Positions 1 through 14,000 of a DNA stretch of 64,000 nucleotides are shown here, one piece after another. The position numbers and the translations under genes were made by a program. Location of the stretch: NCBI GenBank assembly GCA_036937835.1, contig CM072870.1, positions 22,715,001 through 22,779,000 on the forward strand, in the 5' to 3' direction. How positions within the stretch are numbered: the first letter of the stretch is position 1; every line of letters starts with the position of its first letter. The notes beneath the pieces were generated by a model. It saw nothing but the letters and a program-made list of their open reading frames with translations, did not search any database and had not been told where the DNA came from. The stretch is from Pampus argenteus. Taxonomy: Eukaryota; Chordata; Actinopteri; Scombriformes; Stromateidae.

Positions 1-87
1 TTCTCCAGTTCAGTCTGAAACCCGCAGAGCCGAGAGCAGCTCGATCCACACGAGACAATCTGTTGTGATTAAAGACAGGAGCATTGT
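1..87 (+). other. possible 5' untranslated exon (weak)
   Basis: The first bases read like a GC-balanced leader and run into a donor-like GTGAGT at 88-93. The first coding exon of tspan1 has a splice acceptor at 11087, so at least one non-coding exon must lie upstream, and this is one candidate. Another donor-like site, GTAAGA at 10732, closes a second candidate exon near 10660-10731. Nothing in the sequence chooses between them, and this segment could also belong to another gene. Confidence 0.2.
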
Positions 88-327
88 GTGAGTACACTTC
101 CTTTTCTTTCGAGTAGAGAGACAAGTTATGCTCCGCACTGAAGCATTCATAATTAAGCATATGTTGTGTATGCGTGTGGACAAACACACGATTTTTCTAC
201 ATTTCCAGCCTGGACAGGCAGGCAGGCAGGCAGGTGCATCTGCTTCTTGCAGAAGACACTGATTGGCTGAGTCAGCACAACCCTCTGACAGATACATGGA
301 TAGCTGTCTGCCACATAATATATACAC

Positions 328-345
328 ACACACACACACACACAC
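328..345. repeat. (CA)n microsatellite
   Basis: Short uninterrupted CA dinucleotide run. It creates spurious open frames on both strands. Confidence 0.9.
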
Positions 346-879
346 AGGCAGACAAAGCCACGAACAGCAAAATAAAGCAATGATACATGCACCTACACAC
401 ACATTTTTGATTATGCATGCACCGATTATATATGGATGCATGGAAAGCTCATATGCACACACGCACAGAAAAGGCAGTGAAGGGATACTCATCTCTCTAA
501 GCTACACCGAAGGTCAGGAAGGAGTAATGAACTAAAAAGTTCAAGGAGAAAGACAGCGAGAGGCGGAAAATAGGCAGCAAGAGAGAGATGTATTGTTATG
601 TGGAGAGCTGAGAGGAGCTTGTTATTAGAGATGGACAGAGACGTGCATGAGTCAGAGAGATACAACAGCAAACGACAGGTGAAGGAGAACAAAGAGGAGG
701 ACGGAGAGAAGGTGTCTGAGGACAGATGGAGAGAATGAACCCATCAAGGTTAACTGACAGGATGTAACTTGTCAGAAAGGAATTGTCTCTTCTGTCCTTC
801 AATCATCTGTCCGTCCCCACATCCTCCCTGGCACTACCACACGCTTTAATGCCAAGCATTTGGCTCTCTCTCTCTCTCT

Positions 880-881
<2 letters not shown>

Positions 882-920
<39 letters not shown>
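882..920. repeat. (CA)n microsatellite
   Basis: About 19 CA units, preceded by a (TC)n run at about 864-880. Confidence 0.95.
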
Positions 921-921
<1 letters not shown>

Positions 922-1224
922 TTCTTTGAGCATCATGAGAGGCATTCATTAAAGGGCTCAAGCTTTCGTATGCAACGCATCTACCTTGCAATCACCTCCG
1001 CGGCATCCCAATTACCTTCAGTCTAATTGATGTTAGATTTATTAAAGTTAATGAGCCAACTGGCCATCTGTTGAGCAGCCGAAGCAGCACAGGGGACAAT
1101 CGGCTGCGAGGGCAGAAGATGCACGACAAAAAAGCTGCAAGGGCAGCTCCGACCCACTTGGGAGAGAGTAAGAGAGAAAGGGAAAAAAGCTGAGGAGAGA
1201 CAAAGAGATTCACTGCCAACTACT

Positions 1225-1259
1225 CTCCTCCCTCCCTCCCTCCCTCCCTCCCTCCCTCC
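1225..1259. repeat. (CCTC)n simple repeat
   Basis: Pyrimidine-only tetranucleotide run of about nine units. Confidence 0.95.
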
Positions 1260-1741
1260 AAACCTCCCCTCCCTGCAATCAAAGACAAGCTCTCACATCA
1301 CTCCGTGTTTTTTCCACTCTCCCATACGTCTTGCATCCTTTTTATGGTGTTCATATTTCAACTATATGGCTCTATATATGGCGGGTATATATATGGCATA
1401 TGATTAACGGCCCTCAACCAGCTCTGTATGTCCAATAAATCATAAATATATATATTTTACAGACTTATATACTTCTTGGAGCCGGAGATGAAATTTTAAT
1501 TTGAGATAGCAGTTGTGCTGCTGGCCAGTGTATGTTTTTATTTTTCTCTGTCAGGCCCTGCAGCGGATTGTTGGGACGCCTCTTAACTCGCTTTGTTGTG
1601 GCTTCATCCTCTAGTGGCTTTTTAAAGGCTTCAGAGACTCCAGAAGGCACAAATCAAACAGTATATGTGTGTGTACAATTCTGTGTAAGTGCATATTTGT
1701 GTTTCAATAAACTCCTCTGCTCTCGGAGTAAGTTTTGCGTG

Positions 1742-1772
<31 letters not shown>

Positions 1773-4700
1773 ATTACTGCACGCCTGCAGGAGCAGCTAC
1801 ACTACATACTGTTATTAATCCCTGTCAGGAGCGAGGATATGAAAACCTGTGTGACAGGTGTGTGTTGCTACCGATTATCCATTCTGTCACATTTATCTTG
1901 CAGCCATATATAGCTAGGTACCTCTTCACCGCTCTCTCCATCCAACACCACCCCACTTCCAAAATAAAATAAAAAACATCTGTGCTGAGAACCAGCAGTC
2001 GTTATAAATTATCGCCTGCAGCAGTTTTTATTTACAAGCACGTGGATCCAATCTTGTCCAAGACCCAAGGTCAGAAAGTTGAAGGATTTTTGAGTAGAAA
2101 TGTGAAATTTGGTGCGACAGTGTGAGCTATTTTGTCATGTCATTTCCTGCTCCCTGCTGTGTAATTATAACTACAGCAGACCACATTTGGCTCCACAGTC
2201 AGTTTGGGCTCCGTGAATTTTCAAAACGAATCCCTGCAGGGAAAATGTGAAGCGCTAATGGTCGTCATGAGTGAATATCCTTTCAAGAGTCCATTATTAA
2301 TCCTCACTAGACATGTTTTACTTTACAGTAACACACCTGCACTCTCGGGAGCTGCTGGAGGTGTTTAAGTTCACATGTTATAGTATTATTTATCTTCAGT
2401 GGGTTAAATTAAATATGTTTTTTTTATTCAGTATCAGCTCTGCAGATCTAACCATCTGTTTTCAGTTTTTGTGTTGGGAAGACGGTTTGCTGAGTGGCTG
2501 TAAGGTTAAAAACAAAACATTAAAACGGTTATTTATTACTTATTCTTTTAAGAGTTGACACTTACATTAACATAACTTACATTAAGTTTGTAAAGTCTCA
2601 CAGGTGAAGGTGATTGGCCACCTGCTATCTGCTGGGTATCAATGCTGTTTGGTCAATTATGGCCTTTGAATTGTTTTCTCTTGCAGCAAACACATGAAAA
2701 CTCATCTGCATCTGTCCTGATATCACAGCGTCTGCATCAGTCCTTTTGTTTAAACGAAGGTCCATCATGAGACAGGAGTTGTTAGGACCAACTGTGCAGT
2801 TAGCAACTGTGCTAACCTACGAGGCAGCCGTTGTGACCGGCTGGTGATAACACGTCCCTGGTCTTGGTTCTGTTGTTCTGAGACAGAACGTGAGCCACAG
2901 GCCTCGCATGCATTACCCTTACTTTATATCAAGCTACATAAATGCTGTGCTTTCATTCTGCATTGGCAATGAATTAGCATTTGACATGAATTACGTCCTG
3001 CAAAATCATCCATGAAAGCAATTTTCTAGGGAGACTGGGCTGCAGTAGGCTATGAAATAAGCATCAGCGTCATGTTTTGCGTGGTTTCTGACCACCACAG
3101 ATGTGGATGTGAATGAAAATATGGTGTCAAGTTCAATGCAAATAATTTCTACATCTGTTCGCTGTGTTTTGACAAGAATCATTCAATCAATAATTATAGA
3201 TTTATTTCAGATCAAGACTACATTTTCTTCTATTAGACACATTAGACATGCTAGCTGGATTGTAGTCCCTTTGTGCTGTGCATGTGTGTTGGCGCGTGTG
3301 TTCAGTGGAGCTGAGAAGTGTTGCAGTGTCCTACACCTCTGAACTGGTGCTGTAGTGAGCAGCAGTACTGTAGGTGGGTGATTATCTGCCCTGAGGCCAT
3401 CCATACAGAGAGTCTCCCATGTGGCAGCCAGCCGCCATTTGCTCCATGTGAAAAACACAGGCACACACTGTAACGTAATATCCATCTGAACCAGTGTGTT
3501 ACTGATCAAAACAACATTTTTTCCTCATTTCTCTTCTATGAGAAAGAAACATGTTCATGATTTGAGAAACGTCCTTTATGTGTGTTATTTGCTAGAGTCG
3601 GATGAATTTCTATTGGCACAGTTTAACACCAAACCAGCTTTACTCCATACTGGAATATAATGCTACATGGTCCCAGGTTTTTTCTGGTTGTTAATTTGCA
3701 CTAATTTCATTAAACACAACTTAATTTTGGAATCTGCACAATGTGGCAACAATATAAACTCAAACAATACGTCTTATATTTTACAAGAGTAGGACATGCT
3801 AAAAGACAAAACCATTACACAACAATGCAGATCCCAGCGGCGTAAATACCCCCAACAAATTTGCAATTAATCAAATTACCAAACCAATTGACATGCACTG
3901 AACCAGCAACTGCTGTGGCCCCTGGAGGTCTGGGGCCCCGGGGCAGTTGCCCATTTTGCCCTGTTAGTAATCGAGCCTCGGCTGTGCTTATTAGTATGAT
4001 TCATTTATTGTTGGTTTTAGTCTTTAAGTGCAGACTTTGATAATATAAAAAAAGATAATTAGATCTCCAGCCTGTTGTAGCCATTTAATTATAAGAATGC
4101 GACTCTGTCTAGCTGAAAACACACGTTTTTAGTTTCACATGTTCAACCCGCCTGAAGGTCTGAAAGGCGTTAATTGTTTCTTCATGGAGGACAGTAGATT
4201 TATTCAGCTTCGATTCACATCAGTGAAAATGGATTCCAGTTCAGACCCAATTTAAACCAGCCAAAAGAAAGAAAGACGAATCCGAACATCCACGGGCCTG
4301 TTAAATGTTCCCCCTCGTCTGTCCAAACACGCACTTTTCTTCAAATATAAATATCATAATAATATTGACCAGCTTACATTTATGCATATTGCATTTAGCT
4401 GTTTATTAGCTGATGTTTGTGACCATCCTGTAATGTAAAAGCTGTAGAAACAGAAGCCACAGCCAACGACCTGTTGGAGGTGGTAATAATTATGTCAAAT
4501 ATAGTAACCCAGTATGCAATGACTCTGTTACCTCTGTACAGTGGAGGGAAGCAGAAACATGCCTCAGGCCACCGAGCCACCCAGACGCCAGCCTTTATTG
4601 TTCAAAGAGTTGAGGGGTCGTTGCTTTATGGAGGGCGACACGGGGACGCTGTCTACTCCAGCTGAGCCTAATGATAACCATGTGAGCACATGCAAGTCGT

Positions 4701-5814
4701 TCTACTCTCCTTTGACCAGCTCAAAATGATTCCCCACCAAAGTCTCATGCTGTAAATTGTGGTCAACGGTATAAAACAGAAAGCAGCTGTTTCATCCTCT
4801 AATATAGGACAAAGTCGCCACAGGGATGAGATTTGAGTCTCGTCACCTTTGAACTTGTGTTTGGTTAACAAAAAAGGGGGAAAAAATGAAGATAAAGTGA
4901 GCTGCGAAAGACGGAGAGAAAACAAGGACAAGATAGAAAGAAAAAGGTTGAATGACTGAAGGAAGTGACGGGGGGATGCTGCAGATGAGAGAGGTGGAGG
5001 AGGAAGAGAGGGAGGCAGACGATCAAATTTTATGGTTGACTTATCCCTTTGAAATAGCCAAACAATTTACAATCATCCAAAGCATTAACCTTTCACGAGC
5101 CAGAGGGACTCATTGTCCATGATGCCACCATGAGACACTTTGCATCCCTGATGAAATGATGCTGGGAAAAACAAAGAAGAAGAAAAAAAAAAAAGTCAGG
5201 AGATTAGCTGTGGAGGAAAAATGTTTGAAGGAGGACAAGGAGTGATATGTTGGAAAGCCTTTTGTTTGGTTGGAGGGAGGCTTTGCAGTGGCTTCGCTGC
5301 CCTCTGAGGTCCCTGCTTAACATTTTTTCAGGTGAGGAGGAGGTGTGAGGGAGAGGAGAGTTACAGTGGAAGAGGAGAGAAGAGGGGAAGCGTTAAGAGC
5401 ACAAGAAGCAGGCTTGATTCCCATCTCGTGGCAGGGAGCCAATGTTCATGCTATTTACTGCATGACAGCCTCCCATATCTCCATCAATCCCCTACACATG
5501 CCAGGAAACAGAAAAGGATGGGGGGGGGCTGAAGGGCCGAGAGGGACAGGAGTGGGTCTGTTGGTGTGTAAAGAAATGAGGAAAAAGGAAAAGAGGACAG
5601 GAAAGGAAGGACGAGAGGAGGGGGCAGCAAACAATGAAGTGGGAGGAAGAGGTGAAGACGCAACATTAGAGAAGAAAGAAGAAGAAAGGTCTGAAAAGCT
5701 GCAAATTAGAGCTGAAAACATACAGAAATCAATTAAATACGATACATACCTAAACAAATGGATTTGCTAAATGAGTCTATTCAGCATATTACCAGCATCA
5801 TGGCTCCCAGTTTA

Positions 5815-5848
5815 CAGTTCACCATCTGTAGCTCCAGATGGTGAACTG
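5815..5848. repeat. perfect 14-bp inverted repeat with 6-nt loop
   Basis: The arm CAGTTCACCATCTG (5815-5828) is followed by TAGCTC and then its exact reverse complement (5835-5848). No coding or repeat context is evident. Confidence 0.85.
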
Positions 5849-6906
5849 GCTGTGGACATCTAATAGCACATCTAATAGTTGTAATCTAAGAGAGGAAAAG
5901 ACTGAAAAAGGACTGAGCTCGTCGTGTCTGTTGACGAGATATTTTCTAATGAGGTGAAGCCATGAAAGCCGACTGCGTCCGGATCTACTTCATTAGATCT
6001 GTCTTAACTCATACTTCAATTTCCTTGAAAGAACTGCTCTGTTTACAGCCTGAATGTCATTTTGACCTGACTCTGGTCTGAGGTCAGGATACGAGGAACG
6101 GAGAGATCCTGGAAACCATCATCTAAATGCACGTTTTAATCAGCGTAACAGCAAAAAAGAAAAGAAAGAAAAAATTCTCTTAAAGGAACATTCAACAAAT
6201 TAGAAAGTGCTAATGTGCATCTTTAAATCGTACAGTCATGGAGGCAAATATAAGTTTCTGAACTCTAATCTGCAGCCAACTTATTCGACCTGAGTTACGC
6301 TAATTATTAAACCTGATACAATTACAGTCGCAGAGACACATTGAGATAAGGGTGAGGGGTGAGGGGGGGATGGATTGATAACCGAGAGAGAAAAATAGAA
6401 AGCAGGAGAGAGACGTGAGAGTGGGGAGATAAAGAGACAGAGAAGCTGCATACAAATGACCCCTTTTAGCTAATTAGCAGCGCCGCTAAGAGCCCTGCGA
6501 GAATTGGCCCCTATATGCCGCCGCCGCCGCTGCTCCGTGGTCCTATAGGTGGTGAGATCGAGCTCGTGGCCACGGGGGCTCATAAGCAATGTGTGTCATC
6601 GCCGAGTACCATCAGTCATAGAACAAAGGAGGCACCCGGGTCAAAGGCAGCGATACACTGCTGCACACTGCCGCTGCGCTCTTCCCTCTCTTCTTCCTCG
6701 TTTTCCCGTCCTTCACTTCCTTTCCCATTAACCCCTTCCTCCTCACCCCCTCTTCTTCATCTCCCCCCCCTCCTATCTCTTCCTATCGTCTTCGCAGCCG
6801 TCCTGTTCCTTTGTGTGCGAGTCAATTAGCTGGCCCTTTAGTTTTGATTTATAGAGCACAGACCTCCTATGGCCTAATGGATTGCTGTGAATTAATATGC
6901 AATGCT

Positions 6907-6928
6907 TATGTGTGTGTGTGTGTGTGTG
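6907..6928. repeat. (TG)n microsatellite
   Basis: About 10 TG units, between AT-rich blocks of non-simple sequence. Confidence 0.9.
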
Positions 6929-7508
6929 ATAAATTAAAGAGCAGGAGACACAATAGAGGTCACAGAGGTACCACTTTCTATACCAACTGTGTTTAAATCG
7001 TCTCCAGCTCCAGATTTTCATCCTTCACTTGAATTATCAATTTGTAATGTCGACATAATGGATTATGAACAATAATAGAGTGACTGCTGTGCTCGTTTAG
7101 ATGACGTCTCTCAATATCATTCGCCATGTGGAAATAATTAGGCGCTTCATAAAGATCAGGACCAGCGATTGTCATTGTGTGAACAAAAGGTGTTATTGGA
7201 TGTCAGAGCAGCGCCTTCAGAGGCGATTCATCAGGTCGTATTTTTACTCCCTTTGTTGGCCGAAGACAACAACACGGAGATTAGAGACACATAGACGCCG
7301 GTGGGGGGCGGGGCCGAGAGGAGAGGTCAGGTTAGGTGCAAGTATACATCACCATCATCACCCTCATCATCATCATCGTCTGACTTTTGTATCACACACA
7401 CTCTGACCAGAGGCTGTATATGCCAATCCAAAGTCAAGAGGCCCTGTGCTGGTGGTTTATAGTTCATGAGGTCATGAACTCTGCAGCCAATATCAGAAAA
7501 ACGTCTGA

Positions 7509-7535
7509 CACACACACACACACACACACACACAC
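7509..7535. repeat. (CA)n microsatellite
   Basis: About 13 CA units in non-coding DNA. Confidence 0.9.
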
Positions 7536-7662
7536 ATCATCGCTGTCAGGGGAAAACCTTTCATCTCCACAATGTCAACTTTTCAAGTTAACTGAGAAAA
7601 ACAACCACATTTCTTACTTTTAGGACAAAGCATATAACCGGGATGTGATTAGGTTTCTAGCA

Positions 7663-7830
7663 CAGACTGTAAATAAAGATGGATGTAGCAAGGTGTGAAG
7701 TCCCCCGTTGGTTTGAATCCCAGAGTTGGAGCTTATGGTTGGTGCCATCTTTTTTCCGCTTGGAGCCAGGAGTGTCGAAAGAAGCGGCGCACAGTTGGAC
7801 TAACGTTAGCCACTTTAGCTAAACTGTGCT
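7663..7830. repeat. teleost interspersed-repeat fragment
   Basis: The stretch from 'agactgtaaataaagatgga' to the GTTAGC-rich end resembles a dispersed, high-copy, non-autonomous fish repeat that I recall from many teleost introns. I cannot name the family, and only a fragment is present. Confidence 0.45.
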
Positions 7831-10800
7831 AACAGGGCAGGTATCATAATCTCTTAGCTCTCTTAGATTGAGCAAATCAAATGGAGCACAATTAATAAAA
7901 GCAGATACAACAACAGATTATATTATATTTGCTGTCGGATGAACTGTTCCTCATTTCCAGGCTGATTACGATGAGTCACAGAAAGTGTTGTGAGAGCATT
8001 TAATGAGCATTAAAACCATTAAACCTGCTGAGCAGATACCGGATGACATTATATCAACCTTAAAATCAAGTTAAAGGATGAATCAATGCTCACATGGGAT
8101 TTGAAAGGTATACATGTAATAGTACCATCCCAGCGGCAGTAGATGTATAACTGTGGCAGCTGCCCTGGAGGGCCACTGATAATACTCAATCTAGCCGACC
8201 TCATTAAGGGACCGGTGTTTTTTACCTTCTCCATCTCACCCGAGATCTCCGCGGCCCGTTGCCGCCTTTATCAGAGGTGATGAAAAGGCAACCGCTAATC
8301 ATTTCTGTTTCCACGCGCGGCCGCTACAGAGTGTGTGTGCGTGCGTGGACGTGGGCAGAGATTATTAACGGTTTAATGGCTAACGAAGCCTGACAGGTGC
8401 TCCTCTCGCCGAGATTAAGGACCGGTAGGTTAATGACGGTGTGGGTGAGATTGTCATAACTCACAATAAGGCCATTAAAGTGATATTACTGAGAAAGACT
8501 TCAGATGATAAGGGCTCAACTCTCCAACAAGGTGGCATTGAGCGGAGCGCTTCTGTCATTTTTCAAAAGATTTTCTTTTGCCTGCAGCTCAGGAAAAAAA
8601 TTTACTTCAACTTCAAGAAGAATTTGAGGAGGAAACACGTGATGAGACAAAGGAAGACACTGAAAGCTGCTGCTGCTGCTGCATTAACCCGTAAAATACT
8701 GGTGAAAGGATGCAGAAAAACCGCCAACCTGTCACCAGCATGCACCTGTAAACACATATAGTTTGTTTGTATAGTTTGATTTGTTTTATTCAGACAATCT
8801 GCAGCTGATTTCAAATGCGACTAAATCTTACCACTGAATTAAAAAGCAACACAACATGACAAATAAACACAAAGTGCAACAGAGCATTTTCATCTGTGCT
8901 TTTACTTCTTCTTTTTTTGTTCTTCCTGGACAAAGAAGAGCACATTCCTTCACTCGGACAAACACAGATGACTACTCCCCTCTAGTGGCGGTGATGAGCC
9001 ACTGCAGCATTCAGGAGCCGGGGGAACAAAGGAAAGGGTCATGAACAATAGAGTCGACAGTAGAAAACAGCAGCGGAGCCACAGAGTAGTGACACTGGAT
9101 GTGTTACCAGACATGAAGCTGCAGAGTGGCGTCATTTCTTTATTACAATGTGCTGTTTTTAAAAACACAAATTAGTAGCATACGTTGTAGGTCATGCTAA
9201 TATCAATCAGGAACATTAATCCTTTAACGACTGATCATAAACACTCAAATTACACAGCAAATTAAGACTGAAATCAAGTTCACACATTTAATGTCAAGCA
9301 GCAATCAGAGACTGAACGTTAGTCCACAATTTTATTTAAAAATCTGTAATTGCAATACAACAATAAAAGTTTTCCCCAAATGAGACTTTTGTTGTTATAA
9401 TTATTACATTTTAATAAATGTATTTTTATATGTATTGCATACTATTAACCCTCTTCAAATATAACAGAATGAATGAATTATTGTATTAAAATGACATGGT
9501 GATGGTGTGAGATGTCAGCTACATTAATGGGTATTAAAAAGCTCAGTGCATCCCAGTCAATATGTTCATACTTCACAGAAAAACACGTTATTTTTTAATA
9601 TCAAATGATGTTAACTTTCCTTTTTTTGCACTATAACTGCTCCTACTCGACACGTATGAAGTATGTTTTATTTATGTTTATCTGTGTTTTTATTTTACAT
9701 AGAAAGTAAATGTAACCTTTCCTTCTTCACAGCTCACAACACAGAGTATTTCCATTAGTTTTTATACTTCCACTCTACTACATTTCAGAGGGAAATGTTG
9801 TACTTTCTACTCCACTAAATGTATCTGATTAATTCACAATTAAAAGTAGTTAAACTACAACTTAACTCAAAGAAATTTACTTGTCAAGGGACCAGGGCAG
9901 CCCAATCCTCTCTAAGGAAGACAGAGAGCAATTGTTGAGGTAGAATATTTATTATTAGTATTTGTGACTTTAATCAAATTGCAGATGGTTGTAAACATGG
10001 CAAAAAACATCATGAGACTAAGATGAATATGTAGTTTGTAATTAACTTCCTAAACTACATCACCCGATATTTGAATGTAGCGAAACTACCACAAAACTAC
10101 TACGAACTGAAATATAAGAAATATCAGTTATAGCCGGGAGGGTTCAATAATTACACGTTTTCTTCTTCTTGGCTTGTAAGAGAACAACTCTTGGACAACG
10201 TCAACCTAACAGGTAATAACTAACGGCGTCGTTGCCAGTGTTGTGCAACATATCACTTCACCTGTGACTCTCCCTTCTCGGGTTTTGAGGATTATATTTT
10301 GTCTTCTGGAAGTCTGACAGGTCTGTTGCAGAGACAATGTACACATCTATCATGTCGTACCTCAAATCCCTGAAAAGGTGATTTTGTGCTGCGGATCTGT
10401 GTCACTGCGTACCTGCAGGGGTCAGAGCTGCCACTGGAGCCGCTCCTCCTCTCTCCTCTTACCTGTATCTGAACAACACTCACCTGTATGCTCGTTTACC
10501 AGCCAGCCTCGGGAAAAGCACTCATCAGATTTCTGATATCCGCCACAGGCTTTCTGCTGTGTAGACATCATTGCTATAAAGATATATTTGAGTAGAAACG
10601 TCTTTGCACTCACGTCAGCTCACCTGGAAACACCTGACAAGACTTTTGCATCTTTTGTTTTTACTGTCTTTTTGTATTTGACAGTAATTTTAAGACTAGT
10701 TTAAAGCTGCTCTAGTTTGGATTAAAAAAGGGTAAGAAACGTATTTTCTGAGCCTAAATAACCGTGCTACATGTGAACACTTATTTCCCTTCTCTCTCTA

Positions 10801-10950
10801 TAGATCTCACATTAACAGATTTCTTCAGTGTTTCTCACAGCTGTGTGTGTTATTATTAAGACTCAGTGTCAGCAGTGTAATTTTCAGAGTAATTTCGCGG
10901 GATGTAATAGCACAGCATGCATGTAAGATTGGTCACGTAGACTTTGTGTG

Positions 10951-10952
<2 letters not shown>

Positions 10953-11007
<55 letters not shown>
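10953..11007. repeat. (TG)n microsatellite before the first tspan1 coding exon
   Basis: About 25 TG units ending 80 bp before the splice acceptor of the first coding exon. A second, shorter TG run (11221-11243) lies 70 bp after that exon, so the exon is flanked by TG tracts on both sides. Confidence 0.95.
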
Positions 11008-11009
<2 letters not shown>

Positions 11010-11093
11010 ATGAGAGATAGAAGGTCTCAGCTGATGAAAGGAGAAATGCTATAATTTATCTTCTCTTTTATTTTTTTTTTATTACAGATTAAA

Positions 11094-14000
11094 ATGAGCT
11101 GCTTCACATTCGTCAAATTGATGATGGTGTTGTTCAACTTGCTTATCTTTGTGAGTATGTTTGATTGCTTTATATATGACGGGGTTGGGGGAGACGTTGG
11201 GCTCATATATGGTGTGAAAAGTTGTGTGTGTGTGTGTGTGTGTAATGAAAGAAAACAACAGCTTTTAAACACAATGCACAGAAAAGCATCATCTCATCCC
11301 TTCAATGCAAACCTCACATAAACATCTCACATCTAAATGATGCTCCTTCTCCTCCACTTTCTCCTCACTGTCGCAATTTTCATCTCATTAACTTCAAGCG
11401 CTCTGATTATGCCACTGACATCTCCGGCTTAATGTTGATAACTAAAGTGGTTTGTGAAATGAAGAGAAACTTTGGCATGGGTAAGCTGAATTTGCCTGCC
11501 TGTGTTGAGCCGACCTGGACTCAACACTGTCACAGATGAAGCTATCAGCACAAGTCATCGTTTTCCTCACATTGCCCGTTTCTGCCTGAGTGCTGCTGCT
11601 TGAAAGATCTGGTGCAGCAGCTCTAAAAGTCACAGCGGCTCGCTGATCACGATGTCCGTGTGAAATGTGAGCCAGCAGAGCAGAATGATGAAATGATCCT
11701 CAGCTCATAAAGACGGTGTTTAAATGAGACCGGCCACCGCAGCCACATTCAAAACTTCAGCGTCACAAGCTCATTATATTCTCATCAGAGGAGAAAAATA
11801 ATAACACCAATATTTTTCTGTGATTCTTAATTCTTGTATATTAACAATCTTGTGGTTTCTCTCTTTTGCTTCTTATTACCTGAACCTGAACCAAGACAAG
11901 AGGACGTAATCGGTGTATACTCACCTCTGGGATGAGACATTTAATGTTCGCCTCGCTAAAAATAGCCACAGATACGTATCAATGCACATCTTGCACATTA
12001 AAGACGTCAGTATACGGCTCACGGGATCATGTTTCAGAAAAAATATCTCAATGGACAAATAATTTTAATAATGTTTGTTGTAAAACCGTTGAGGTATAAG
12101 ACGTATCAGACCCAAGAATCGTGTAGGTGGCGTCGTGACTTTACGAGGTCCGCAGAGCGTCTGAAGCTAACGCTAACATGATGCCTGTGTGTTTTGTCAC
12201 ATTATCTCGACGTATCTTGCTCGTTGTTTCGCTTCTGAGCTGATAAAAGGACCAAGAGATGTAGTTCACTGAACGGGTTCACCCAAAACTGGATTTAACT
12301 TTAACTTTACTTTATTAGTTTACACTTCATTTCGTCATAACTCATGACACAATTCAAACAAAATGATTTGGCTCTCACCGTTGACTTTTATACATATTTT
12401 TTCCGAAATCAGTGAGACTTTTGAAACCTCCTTCGACTGCGATGTCAGATTAAAACAAATATTCCTCTCTTCTCTTGCTGTGGTTCCAAAACCTGAAAGC
12501 TTCAATGGAGGGTATGAAATGGATCAGTAGCTAATCAGGCACACGTACAGTACAGGTACAAATATGAAGTAAAAGCCACAGGAGACCCACCGAAATGCTG
12601 CGACGCCAATGACTCTTAGAAGACTTGAACCAAACCACCAGTCAGCAGCAACCAGAGATATAGATATAGATATAGATATAGATAGAAGTATTCAAGCAGA
12701 AAACTGAAAGAAAGCAGGTCAGCATGACTCATACAAGTATGCAGCTTACTGATATACAATATGTGCTAATACGGGAACTTTTTACTTTTTTTCATCATTT
12801 TCAAGGAGCTGTTAAGGTCAAAGAAATATGCTAAATTAAGAGTTATTCATTCAGCAAGTCAGCTTCGAAAAACTTTTACCGTTACGTTTGTGTCACAGTT
12901 GATATGTACATGTCTGCTTTTTTTTGTCATTGCCTTGGATCTAATCTAAATGCATTAAATTAGAAACGTCTCCATGTATGATCTCTGTGCAGATCCACGG
13001 TTGAGTGTCAGGTCTTAATCAGATTGTCTGCTGTCGGTAATTTGACCCATGAAGATGGATTTTATACTCAACAGACATCTGTCTCTTTGCAGCCCTTTCA
13101 AAGAGAACCAATTCTATTTCAATTGGGCTGGGACGGGCCTGATCTCTTCCTGCTCTCTCTCTATCTTTCTATCTCTTCTCTCCATTCACCTCCCCCTCTC
13201 TGGAGGCCATAGCCTACTATTCTGCAGCCTCTAACCCTATTAGGTTATATTTCCCATCTCCATAGATAAGATGCTGCTTCTTTTTACTCCCACCCTCACA
13301 CATACATTTTTAAAACCCTGATTTACTTCCAGTCTTTTTGCCATGTGGGTGTTCAACTGACAGAGCATCCACCTGCATATAGCACACCATCAAAGGGATT
13401 AGCCATCTTAAAAAAGACAGTGTGCCAGTTATAATTATACCTGGTGAGAGGTGATGGTGGCAGACATGGAGTTAAAGGGGGAATATGGTTGTCGTATCAC
13501 ATTTAGCCGAAGGTGCAATGATAGCGCAGAACAGGTTGAAGAGCCGAGAAAAGAAACCCTGGTGTGAAAGGTGGAGAGAACGAGGGAGAGTAAAAAATAG
13601 ATGGGAAGAGCAGGAAAGAGATGAAGGAAAAAAAGGCGGAGATGATTCCCACTTGGGAGACGTCAACGTCTGACAGGAGATGTGGAGTGTCGGGGCCTGA
13701 TGGAGAGCACGGGGGCTCCGCAGCGAGTCTGATGGAGCCTGACAGACAGTTTTCAAACATGGTTTCTGTGGTGGAGGAGGAAAGAAGTAGTAGAAGAAGA
13801 AATCAGTCAGTGCGAGGAGTGCACGGTGGAATACACAGAGGGGAGGGAGGAGGATAAAAGGACGGAAAAGAGGAGGAAAGAGAAGGTCAGAGAGGCAAGC
13901 AGATAAAGGGAGGGAGAGATCAGGTGGTTTCCACACTGTAATATGAAACATGTGACATGAATGTGTTTGTTATGAGCAGGTTTTACCGGTTTCAAGTCAG

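Larger units (their letters stand above)
94..11087. other. non-coding stretch upstream of tspan1 coding exons
   Basis: I see no convincing exon, RNA gene or intact mobile element in this 11 kb. Open frames are short and mostly made of CA/TG tracts or purine-rich runs. It holds microsatellites, a repeat fragment near 7663-7830, a short perfect hairpin at 5815-5848, and several AT-rich blocks of mixed composition (about 980-1140, 6230-6330, 6800-6900, 7000-7240, 8040-8420). Those blocks look more constrained than their surroundings and may be regulatory. Confidence 0.6.

Noticed and set aside
10..492. 160-codon minus-strand frame, Cys-rich
   Set aside because: Produced by CA-repeat and CAGG-repeat sequence; no signal of selection or known domain.
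10337..10377. Possible small coding exon starting ATGTACACATC
   Set aside because: It has an ATG and ends before a weak GTGATT donor, but it does not extend any recognised protein and joins nothing in frame with evidence.
13472..13951. 159-codon minus-strand frame
   Set aside because: It comes from a purine-rich plus-strand block in a tspan1 intron; Ser/Pro/Phe-rich low-complexity translation.
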